This document shows, one piece after another, positions 21,601 through 33,814 of a DNA stretch of 64,000 nucleotides. The translations under genes and the position numbers were made by a program. How positions within the stretch are numbered: the first letter of the stretch is position 1; each line of letters starts with the position of its first letter. The stretch covers positions 11,387,891-11,451,890 of the forward strand of contig NC_092657.1 in assembly GCF_032118995.1 (NCBI RefSeq), written 5' to 3'. The stretch is from Asterias amurensis (Eukaryota; Echinodermata; Asteroidea; Forcipulatida; Asteriidae). The notes under the pieces are model-generated. The model was not told the DNA's origin and searched no databases. It saw nothing but the letters and a program-made list of their open reading frames with translations.

Positions 21601-24600
21601 AAATAATCAAAACAATTGATGATTATGCTAAGTTCAAGAAGTAATAGATATCGTAATACTGACGTGAATTCCGTGGGCCCCAAAACGCCCTTCACCCGGG
21701 GGGAGTGGTCGATCGATGTAACGTCTCTATTCTTCTCGGTGTTTAACCAAAACATGACCATTGTTCGTGATTTTGTACTGTTGTTTTCTCACATAATTAA
21801 AAGTCCCATGAATCACTGAAGTAGGTGGCCATCTCAGCGAAACTTCGTCTTCAATTCCACATTGACCACTAAGCCATCAGAAGGGTAACATTTGAACAAT
21901 TTGACGCTGAAGATTGAAATGAAATCGTTTTCGCAGCGTTCTGCATAGCTATATAGCTCTATGCATATCAAGCTATGGCACAGAGTACAACAAACTTGGC
22001 AGCATGCCACCAAATAAATTATACCTAATACACTACACATGTACGCCACAAGTGTTACGCACAACCAATGGGGAAATTTCGTAGTTCTTTATACAACAAA
22101 TTGTGAATTTTCAAACTCGATTTTGAACCAGAAGACGAGCTCAAAATGGGATTACGTCTGCGAGGCATTTACGGAGTTTTTAACGAACTTTCCGATGATG
22201 TGTCGATTGTAACAACCCATCATGTAGATCAAAAGTTATGATTTTTTGAAATAATAAACTTTGAAAATTCATAACTCAAGAATTGATGACGTCATCGTGA
22301 CATAACTCAAACGGTTTCTTCTCCTTATACGTATCTAACTATGTGTGAAGTTTCAAATTTATTTGTGCTTGGGAAGTGTGATTTGTTTAGCGGACAATCG
22401 CCGCTAATAAGCAGAATGGATGATCACTGGAGCGTGTTCTGCTGCACCGCTTATACACTACACGTTGTGTGCATGCCTACGTGCAATGTTTATGCACATA
22501 CCAATGGGGATTTACGTTGTTCTTTAGACGTGAATTTTGAAATTTTCAACCTCTCTTTTGAGCCGAGAGACAACATCAAAATGGGGTCCTGTCTGTGGGG
22601 CGTTTATGGAGTTTTCAATGACGATTCCGATGATGTTTCGATTGTAAGAATCCATCATGTAGATCAAAAGTTATGATTTTTTGAATTAATAAACTTTGAA
22701 TATTCATAACTCAAGAATTGATGACGTCATCATGACGTAACTCACACTGTTTCTTCTCCTAATAAATCGCTAACTATGTGTAAAGTTTCAAGTTCATACG
22801 AGTTTGGGAAAGGCGCTTTTGTTAGCGGACAAGGGACGCTGAGAAGAAGAAGAAAAAGAAGAAGTAAAACTAGATATAGTGTTTGTAGAAACAAACACTA
22901 GGTGTTCGGCTATTGTTGGGTCAGTGTTTGAATAAATGAAACAAGTATTGTTAATAGCACGTCAAATTACAAAGAAATCAAAACCAAACAGTTTTCTCGA
23001 TGTGTAATAATTTTATGGAAAAAGCATCAAAAAGTGTACATTTCAACCTAAAAGCCTTTGAATACTGCCTTTTCAAAGCATTTTACAGGCTCTTCCAGTT
23101 TAAAAAGGTCAAAAAGTCAAGAGAAGGTCACCAACATACCCATTTTTGTGGAATACGTGAGGCCCTTTCATATGATGTATAGATTGTCAAAATAGCTTTT
23201 GTGTTTGAGGAAACGTGAACTGATGAATAATGGCGACTGGAGAAGAGACTCACTAACCAGAAGGAAATGTTTGTTGAAAACGCCTTGAAAACAGACTAAA
23301 AACGAGGCTATTTATATAGGAGAAAAAAAAAATTAAATACCAAAATAAATAGTACAAATTTTAGTCGCCACGTGGTCTCCCATCGAAATACTGACTGGGC
23401 CCGATTTTGCTTAACCTCGTTGACCGGACGGGAACCGGTGTTTTCAACGCAGTATGGTCGTAGATAAAACCAAGTATTTAAAATTGACATTGTGTTGAGA
23501 ACGCCTCGAACGCAGACTAAAACGATCAACACATGGTGCAGAGCGTGGTTATGCTCCTCAATGCACGGCATACTTACACGTGGTGACCGCAATGCACCGC
23601 ATGCTTACACGTGGTGACAAAGTACATGTACATGTAATCGTAAAATCTTTACGCGCAATCAATGGGGAATTTTGTAGTTCTTTATACATGAATTTTGAAA
23701 TTTTTCAACCCTCTTTGAGCCGGAAGACAAAATCAAAATGGGGTCATGTCTGTGAGGCGTTTACGGAGTTTTGCTGCCATTTCCGATGATGTATTGATTG
23801 TAAAAATCCCTCATGTAGATCTAAAGTTATAATTTTTTGAAATAATAAACTTTGAATGCGTGTATCTCGTCAAATGATGACGTCATCGTGACGTAACAAC
23901 TTTTGCATCATCTACTGGTTATTGTCTGCCTGTGTGCAAAATTTCAACTTAATGCAAGCTTCGCAACTATGCTTTTTCTTGCGGACAATCGACGAGAAGA
24001 AGAATAATAAAAAAAAAAAAAAAATAGATATAGTGTTTGTAGAAACAAACACTAGGTGTTCAGCTATTGTTGGGTCAGTGTTTGAATAAATGAAACAAGT
24101 ATTGTTAATAGCTCGTCAAATTACAAAGAAATCAAAACCAAACAGTTTTCTCGATGTGTAATAATTTTATGAAAAAAGCATCAAAAAGTGTACATTTCAA
24201 CCTAAAAGCCTTTAAATACTGCCTTTTCAAAGCATTTTACAGGCACTTCCGGTTTAAAAGGTCAAAAGGTCAAGAGAAGGTCACCAACATACCCATGTTT
24301 GTGAAGTACGTGAGGCCCTTTCATATGATGTATAGGTAAATTAATAATTTTGCTTGTTACATAAAATAAAATTGAAGAGGATGCCTGAATTGACTAATAC
24401 AATCGGAGTTGGACGAGGTGTAGACTTGATTCAAGTTTTAGATTGTGGTTATTCTTCTGCATCCCAGGCACAAAAAACGCCCCACTATTAGCGATCACGC
24501 CAAGTCGTCTCCCATCCAAATACTGACTGGGCCCGATTTTGCTTAACTTTAGTGACCGGTGTTATCAACGCAGTATGGTCGTAGATAAAACTAATTAATT

Positions 24601-27600
24601 ACTTTTTAAGAAAACTGTAATGTTGAGAACGCCTCGAACGCAGACTAAAACGATCAAAACGTGGTACAGAGCGTGACTATGCTCCTCAATGCACCGCATA
24701 CTTACACGTGGTGACCGCAATGCACCGCTGCTTACACGTGGTGACAAAGTACGTGTACATGTAATCGTAAATTTTTTACGCGCAATCAATGGGGGAATTT
24801 TGTAGTTCTTTATACATGAATTTTGAAATTTTCAACCTCTCTTTTGAGCCGGAAGACAACATCAAAATGGGGTCATGTTTGTGAGGTGTTTACGGAGTTT
24901 TTAATGCCCTTTCCGATGATGTATTGATTGTAAAAATCCCTTATGTAGATCAAAAGTTATGATTTTTTGAAATAATAAACTTTGAATTAGTGTATCTCGT
25001 CAACTGATGACGTCATCGTGACGTAACAACTTTTGCATCATCTACTGGTTATTGTCTACCTGTGTGCCAAATTTCAACTTAATGCAAGCTTCGCAACTAT
25101 GCTTTTTCTTGCGGACAATCGACAGCGAGAAGAATAAGAAAAAAAAGAAAAAAAATAGATATAGTGTTTGTAAAAACAAACACTAGGTGTTCGGCTATTG
25201 TTGGGTCAGTGTTTGAATAAATGAAACAAGTATTGTTAGTATCCCGTCAAATTACAAAGAAATCTAAACCAAACAGTTTTCTCGATGTGTAATAATTTTA
25301 TGGGGAGCATCAAAAAAGTGTACATTTCAACCTAAGAGCCTTTAAATAATGCCTTTTCAAAGCATTTTACAGGCTCTTCCAGTTTAAAAAGGTCAAAAAG
25401 TCAAGAGAAGGTCACCAACAAACCCATTTTTGTGGAATACGTAAGGCCCTTTCATATGATGTATAGATTGTCAAGATAGCTTTTGTGTTTGAGGAAACGT
25501 GAACTGATGAATAATGGCGACTGGAGAAGAGACTAACTAACCAGAAGGGAAATGTTTGTTGAAAACGCCTTGAAAACAGACTACGTACGTAAAGCCCTTT
25601 CATATGATGTATATATATTGTCCAAAAAGCTTTTGTGGTTGAGGACATATGAACTTGTGCATAATGACGACTGGAGAATAGACTAACTAACCGAAAGGGA
25701 AAACGTGTTTGTTGAAAACGCCTTGAAAACAGACTAAAAACGAGGCTATTTATAGGAGAAAAAAAAATTAATTAACAAATTAAATAGTAAAAATTTTGGT
25801 TGCCACGTGCTCTCCCATCGAAATACTGACTGGGCCCGATTTTGCTTAACCTCAGTGACCGGACGAGAACCGGTGTTATCAACGCAGTATGGTCGTAGAT
25901 AAAACCAAGTAATTACTTTTGAAGAAAATTGACATTGTGTTGAGAACGTCTTGAACGCAGACTAAAACGATCAACACGTGGTGCAGAGCGTGGTTATGCT
26001 TCTCAATGCACCGCATACTTACACGTGGTGACCGCAATGCACCGCATGCTTACACGTGGTGACAAAGTACATGTACATGTAATCGTAAAATCTTTACGCG
26101 CAATCAATGGGGAATTTTGTAGTTCTTTATACATGAATTTTGAGATTTTCAACCTCTCTTTTGAGCCGGAAGACAAAATCAAAATGGGGTCATGTCTGTG
26201 AGGCGTTTACGGAGTTTTTGATGTATTGATTGTAAAAATCCCTCGTGTAGATTTAAAGTTATGATTTTTTGAAATAATAAACTTTGAATTAGTGTAGCTC
26301 GTCAACTGATGACGTCATCGTGACGTAAAAACTTTTGTATCATCTACTGGTTATTGTCTACCTGTGTGCAAAGTTTCAACTTAATGCAAGCTTCGCATCT
26401 ATGCTTTTTCTTGCGGACAATCGACAGCGAGAGGAAGAAGAAAAACAAAAAAAAAGAAAAAACCGAACAATAACAAAGAGTTGTTCGGGCTGTTACCCGA
26501 ACACCTAAAAAAAAAAAAAAACGAACAAAATCAAAGAGTTGTTCGGGCTGTTGCCCGAACACCTAAAAAACCGAATAAAATCAAAGAGTTGTTCGGACTG
26601 TTGCCCGAACACCTAAAAACACGAACAAAAATAAGAGGTGTTCGGGCTGTTGCCCGAACACCTAAAAAAACGAACAAAAATAAGAGGTGTTCCGGGCTGT
26701 TGGCCCGAACACCTAAAAAGAAAAAAAAAAACGAACAAAAATAAGAGGTGTTTCGGGCTGTTGGCCCGAACACCTAAAAATATCACTTTCTATTATGAAA
26801 TTACGAGTTCGTAAGACAACACCCTTACACCAGTGCAGGTCTGGTACTTTACGGAGGCAACGAAGGCGATTTCCTCCACGCCCCCTGGTCATTGCATTGG
26901 TGCCCTTGAATTGCTCCCGTAAAAATTTACAATGCCCTCATGGGGTGCCCTTTACTAAGAAGCAACTGCCAATAACAACATGCCTAATGGTGCCCTTGCC
27001 CTTTCAAACACACAGTGATTATATTTAACTTTTGTTTCAGCTTCTGAAACTAAGAGTTGAAATTTGCAATCAGCACACAAGCTGTGAGACGTGTATCGGG
27101 ATGGACGGAGACCCGTACTGTGGATGGTGCACGCTGGAAAACAAGTAAGAACTCAAAGACACTGCACACCTTTGGTAATTGTCAAAGAGTCTTCTCACTT
27201 GGTGTGTCTCAACATAATGCACAAAATAACAGGCCTGTGATTGAACTCAATTGGTCGTCGAAGTTGCGAGATAATAATGAAAAAAAAAAAAAAAAATTGC
27301 CACACGAAGTAGTGTGCTTTCAGATGCTTGATTTCTGGACTTCAAAATCAAATTATGAGGTCTCGAAATCAAATTCAAATAATTTTAAAGGAAAATTACT
27401 TCTTTTTCGAAAACCACGGTACTTCAGAGGGAGCCGTTTCCCACAATGCTTTATACTATCATCAGCTCTCCATTGCTTGTTACCAAGTAAGTTTTTATTA
27501 CAACAATTATTTTGAGTAATAACCAAAAGTGTCTCAGTGAACGATTTTGCCCCAGCAATTTTGCATGAGGACAGTATTTATACTGAACACATTAACTGGG

Positions 27601-30600
27601 CAAACTGAATGATAATAAATGGTGGTTTAAAGCTTATTATGTAAGTTCCTTTAACCATTTTTCTTTAAAAGCCAGTGGACACTTTCTGAACAGAACATAC
27701 ATTAAAAGTTCACAGATTTACAAAGAACTTACAGGGTTTACAGAAGGTATTATGGTGAAACTTCCCTTGAAATATTATTCCATGAAATGCTTTACTTTTT
27801 GAGAAAACATTAAAACACTATTATCAATTCTCGATATCGAGAATAACGGATTTATTTTAAACACATGTCATGACACAGCGAATTGTGCGGAAGCAAGAGT
27901 GGGTTTTCCTGTTAGTTTCTCCCGACTCCGATGACCGATTGAGCCTAAATTTGCACAGGTTTGTTATTTTATATATAAGTTGTGATACACGAAGTGTGGG
28001 TCTTGGACAATACTGAATACCGAAAGTGTCCAATGGCTTTAAATTAAGCTTATATCAAATTGCATGAGTCTGTAAAAAAAAACAAAAAAAAACGCAGAGT
28101 GGTATTAGTTACGAACCTTCAACAACCATCCAGATGAAGTTCCAACGAAGTGTGGGCCTTTGGACATTACTGTTTAATACCGATAGTGTGATTTTTTTAA
28201 TTGAGAACACCCAGTAATTTTCACTAACAACCTTTTCATGTTTTTCCGCAGATGTACCAGACGCTTGGAATGTAAGTTGGCGGATCAATCTACTTACCCT
28301 TGGCTACCGTATAATGAGACTCAGTGTGTGGCTATTAGTAGTGTACATCCATATAGAAGCTTACCGCTTACAGAACCACAGAAGACGGTGAGCCTTGCGA
28401 ACATACATTACTATTATTTACATCTTATTTTAATCAAGCTAGAGATATATTTTCGTTGAATTGAAAGTTGAAAAGTTAGTGTGCAGATTGCAGAACTATG
28501 TGGAAATTGGTCAGAAAATACAGGATACCTCATTAAAGACACTAGACACTAGCAATTATTGTCAAAGACCAGTCTTCTCACTTGGTGTATATCAACATAT
28601 GCACAAAATAACAAACCTGTGGAAATTTGAGCTCAATCGGTCGTTGAAGTTGCGAGATAATAATGTAAGAAAAGATGACATCCTTGTCAGGCGAAGTTGT
28701 GTACTTTCCGATGATTTATTTCGATACCTTAAAAATCTAAATATGAGGTATCGAACTCAAATTCGTAGAAAATAATACTTCTTTCTCGAAAACTATGTTA
28801 CTTCAGAGGGAGTCGTTTCTCAGAATGTTTTAAACTATTAACAGCCCTCCAAGGCTTGTTTCCAAGTAACTTTTTATGCTAAAAATTATTTTGAGTAGTT
28901 ACCAATAGTGACCACTGCTTTAAATGAAAGGGGAAAATATTTATCTCATTTTGATGTTCAGGGTTTGGTCACATAAAAAAACGAGTAATACTGTTAGTGT
29001 TATTTATTTTTATCTTATTTGTTAATAACAAAAACTTCGGGGAAGGGCAAAAGTAAAAAAAAAAATCACATTTATATACATGAAAGGAACACGTTGCCTT
29101 GGATCGGTCGAGTTGGTCTTTGAAAAGCGTTCGTAACCGTTTGTTATAAAATGCATATGCGTAGAAAGGTGTTGTAAAAGTAGAATACAATGATCCACAC
29201 AGACATGCCTCGAAATTGCATGGTTTTCCTTTTACCTCGTCGACTAACATGGTCGGCCATTTATGGGAGTCAAGTTTGCAAAGTAAAAGGAAAACCACGC
29301 AATTTCGAGGCATGTTTGTGTGGATCATTGTATTCTACTTTTAAAACATCTTTCTAACCATATGCATTTTATAACAAATGGTTACAAACACTTTTTATAG
29401 ACCAACTCTACCGATCCAAGGCAACGTGTTCCTTTAAACACTTTAAAATTGCAGTAAAAATTAAAATAAAAGATGGCAAGTAAACAGCAATTACACAAAC
29501 GATATACACATTCAAGAACTACCGTATAAAACATACCTCAATAAAACTAAGGCTCTAAAAGGATTCGGGTACTTGTTCAAAATGTCAACAGATTCCACAC
29601 CAAACCTACAGGGTCCGAAGACAATAACAATAGAAAGCCTTCCCGAAATACCACTTACCGAGGGGCAAAACAGTTCTCGTCCCACGTGGGTCTCGGAATT
29701 CACAATTTCATTAACCTATCTTTCTGTAAAAATGAAGCGCCTTGATAACATTGTTGGTAGATACATTCGCTGTATAAGATTTCGATATTATTACAATAAA
29801 TAATTACTAAAGGCAGTGGTAATTACTCAAAATAATTATTATCATACAACCTTTTTTGATTACGAGTAATGGGGAGAGGTTGATAGTATAAAACATTGTG
29901 AGAAACAGCTGCCTCTGAAGTGACGTAGTTTTCGAGAAAGAAATAATTTTCCACCAATTTGATTTCGAGACCTCAGATTTAGAATTTGAGGTCTAGAAAT
30001 CAAGCATCTGAAAGCACACAACTTCGTGTGACCATGGTGCGACAAGGGTGTTTTTTCTTTCATTAATATCTCGCAACTTCGACGACTGATTGAGCTCAAG
30101 TTTTCACAGGTTTGTTATTTTATGCATATGTTGAGATACACCAAGTGAGAAGACTAGTCTTTGACAATTACCAATAGTGTCCAGTGTCTTTAACCCTGAA
30201 TCCACGGAATATGTTAGGGTGCCTGCTAAGTCCTTCCATGAGCTTTACATAGAGAATTGTGTGATTCATCTATCAATTTCAGATCGTACTGACTGTAAAG
30301 CAACTCCCCGAACTTCAAGAAGGCGAGACCTACTCCTGCAAGTTTAATGATCTGCCGGTGTATCAGGGAACGACAACTGGAAATACTGTCGCATGTAGCA
30401 TTCCTCCACCAATTGATCGGCCAAACCTTCCTCCAAATGGTATATACCCAAGTTGGCATAACTCTAAATTGTTCTATGCAGTGTTATTATAAGGGAATCA
30501 ATGTGTGGTGAAGAGGTTTTCAACTAGTGATTTAAACCCGCACCGAGGCCTGGACTTGATAATTTTACCGAGACGAAGTCGAGGTAAATTATCTAGAACC

Positions 30601-33600
30601 AGGCCTCGGCGGGTTTAAACCACTAGTTGAAAACCGATTCAACACACTTTGTGGTTCCCTTCATAAATACTATTTCGGTCATAAAACATCAACACTTTCA
30701 GTTAAAAAGGTAAAATGAATGCAAAAATTATAATTATTCAATTATTTCTTTCAACACAACACCCCTCCAGCTATGAAATATTTAGGCCCTCGGGTAAACA
30801 ACTCCTTTTAAGGAGCTGCCGTTCGCGTCGCGCGTATCGCGTGATGTTGCACAACTGTTTCAGCCGTTGCTCTCGACCAATAGGAATGAAGAAACTGTCT
30901 TATACGCACAGGTGCAAGCGCGCGTGTCACGCCCATGTTTTAACACTTTTTACTGGTGTTATATCAACCGCTCAAACAACACCTCGTGATGCCCTCTCGA
31001 CCAATCAGAATGGATAAACTGTCTAACGTATTTATGAATTATTATTACTACTATTATTTATTCGGGCATTTCACAAAGAACAATAACAATACATGTAATT
31101 GCTAGTAAGATTATAGTACTAGGAAAAAAAAAATGAAAACAATAAAATAATGTTGAACAGAACTACATAAATGCATACATGCTAAATAATGGCAACTAAA
31201 GCACTGGTCCTGAATGATGATGACTGACATAAGGTTTGGATACAACAAGAAACTTGTGAATAATAGATGAGAGAGTAAGGGTAGATTGTGAAAGGACAGA
31301 AAACATGGTGGGAGGGGAAGAGCAGGAACTAGGGACAGAGACAACCTATTTCAAGCTGGCCATGATGAACAAAAGAGTACTTAAACCCGGTGACTCTAAA
31401 GTGATGTATGTTACAGCCAAGGGGGTTATTTCCTGCTTTGCGGAAGGCCAGCTGTATTTTGCTTCCCATTAACTTTCATTTAACAAAACTCCGCCGGAAA
31501 AGGGTCATCCTTCCTTTCTCACAACGTTTCGATTTTGTCAAATGCTATGGTGATTCAAATGTACACAAAGCCAAATAGTACTTTCAGTCTGAAAGTAGTA
31601 GAAACTTTCCCTTGAATTTTTACTTACTGAGGTGCTGTAGTTTTAAAGAAATGAGTAAAACACATAATTTTCGTCTCAGATTTAGCATGTAAAAACGTAT
31701 CAACCTGTTATGCTATATAGTTTTGGTATAATATCATAACGGGTTTAATGAGATTTTACATGCTAATTTTCGTCTTCCTGAGACAAATTGTGTGACTTGT
31801 TTTACTAATTTTTCAAAAACTACACAACCTCAGTTAGTAATATTTGAAGGGAAGGTATTAACTATCATTATCTTCAAACCCTGTAAGTTTAATGTAAATC
31901 TGTGGACATCTTAAAAAAAGTACCCGAAAAAAGCCAGGCTCAAAATGAGAACTGCCTGGACAACTTTTAAATAGCATACTAAATACGGAATGTACATATT
32001 TTAAATGGAGAGCACTGCATTTCGATGAAATTCTCTGCCTGAAACTATATAAATTTGTGTGTATTTCCTTTCGCGTTGGCAACTTTGTAATTAATGGGCA
32101 GGTGTGTACACATAATGACTGTCTCACTACGGCCTTTTCGAAGCCACGGGTTTAGCTTCGGCTCAGTCAAAAGCCCTGTCAACCTTCATGGAGCTTTTGC
32201 TAAAACAAAACCTCACGATTTCAAAATGACTGAAGGAGCCCGAAGCATAATGCGTGGTTTCACAGGGATTCGTGTTCAAATTTTCTGTTTTTCAGAGGAC
32301 CATGTGTACATGCAGCTTAGTGTTGTTTCCTCGGTTTCCATGGTGGCGTTTATCTCCACCGAGTTCACTTTCTATCAATGTTCACGGCACAAAAGGTAAG
32401 TTTGATCCCATTGTATACTTGCATTCCACTCTAAGCAGACAAAAACCCATTTCTGATGAGCGGGCCATGAAAAACCATGGCACACTAATACACCATTACT
32501 CTAGGTAGGCTACACACTATACACACAACACAGGGGGATTTGGGTGCGTTCGTTTAGCTGCCCTGGGTAGACCTAGGTGTGTGGCGTTTTTTTTTTTTTT
32601 TTTCAGGAAAACCGTGGGTAATTATCTGCACACGTTCGTCTTGGAAAAAAAACCCGCCACACACCGGGGTCTACCCAGGGAAGCTAAACGAACGCACCCA
32701 TTGCTGCCTTAATGGGGCATGGATTGGGGGGGGGGGGGGGGGTTGAGGGGGTGGATAGAGGATTTCAAGTAAAAATATTCTGTTACTCAAGGCATTCCCA
32801 TTGCTTTACTAAATACATGCTTGACTGAAAACGAGGACAAACACAAGACCTTTAGTGTTCTCTTCAGACGCTCCAATCAAGAAGTCGAAGAAAATGTCCA
32901 CCCTCTTACCACAACAGTAAGAAACTCTTTGCAAGCTTCGGTGAGGCCTGCCAGCTGGCACCTTCAAGCCTATAAGGTTAATATCTGATGACAGACAAGC
33001 AGCTTGCCTGGCATTATCAGAGCAGCAGTACGTTGGTACATGTAATATACTGCTAAGTATTGCTTTCAACATTGGTCTATGAGGAAATCCCCTGGAACCT
33101 TGAAACTGTGCCACTCGATATGGATGTAGCATATAAACCGGATAAGTTAGGCCACTCAATTTCTCCATTATGTTTCTCTATCGTATAATTGAGGAAGTCA
33201 AAAAAAGGCTTTCTACTTTATTCATGAGAGGAGTAATTAACAAAAACCGTTAATTGTGCCAAAAAAAAAAAAAAACATGGCAATCTCTCTCCTATGCAGG
33301 GTTCAAGAGTGTTGTCCAAAGGCCCACACATCGTGTATCACAACTTATACATAAAATAGCAAAACTGGGAACAGTTTTGGCTCAATCGGTCAACGGAGTC
33401 GGGAGAAAGTAACGGGAAACCCTACCTTGTTTCCGCACGTTTTGCCGTGTCATGACATGTGTTTGAAATAAATACGTTATTATCGGTGTCGAGGATTGAT
33501 AATTGTTTTAAAGTTTTCTCAAAAAGTAAAGCATTTCATGGAATAATATTTCAAGGGAAGTCATTCACCATTACTTTCTGTAAACCCTGTAAGTTATTTG

Positions 33601-33773
33601 TAAATATGTGAACTTTAAATTTTTGTTCTGTTCAGAAAGTGTCCAATGGCTTATAATGGTGGTTGCCAAGTTGGGTGACAATACTCCAAGGCGCTAAAAT
33701 ATTGGTGTTAATTTAAAAGATAAATTTTGCCGCATGCCCGAAATCGAATGATGTCATTGTTATTACTTGTATT

Positions 33774-33814
<41 letters not shown>

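Larger units (their letters stand above)
20545..26456 (+). repeat. Tandem array of long units with 5S rRNA-derived segments
   Basis: Three consecutive units of about 1.13-1.3 kb start at 22871, 24024 and 25156. Each begins with a hairpin (AGTGTTTGTAGAAACAAACACT) followed by AGGTGTTCGGCTATTG, and each ends in a GAAGAAGAA-rich tail. More diverged partial units extend upstream to about 20545 (GAGTTTGTGAACAAACTC + AGGTGTTCGG). Units share TGATGACGTCATCGTGACGTAA. The third unit has an internal duplication of about 150 bp (25437-25735). No protein is encoded. The terminal hairpin and array habit recall Helitron- or Helentron-derived elements, but I see no decisive end motif. Confidence 0.8.

Noticed and set aside
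23366..23465. Functional 5S rRNA gene
   Set aside because: Substitutions, a truncated 3' end, an intronic antisense position and tandem relics point to a derived repeat.
26481..26773. Repetitive open frames on both strands (LPEHL-type repeats)
   Set aside because: They follow the six tandem hairpins exactly; not a protein repeat.
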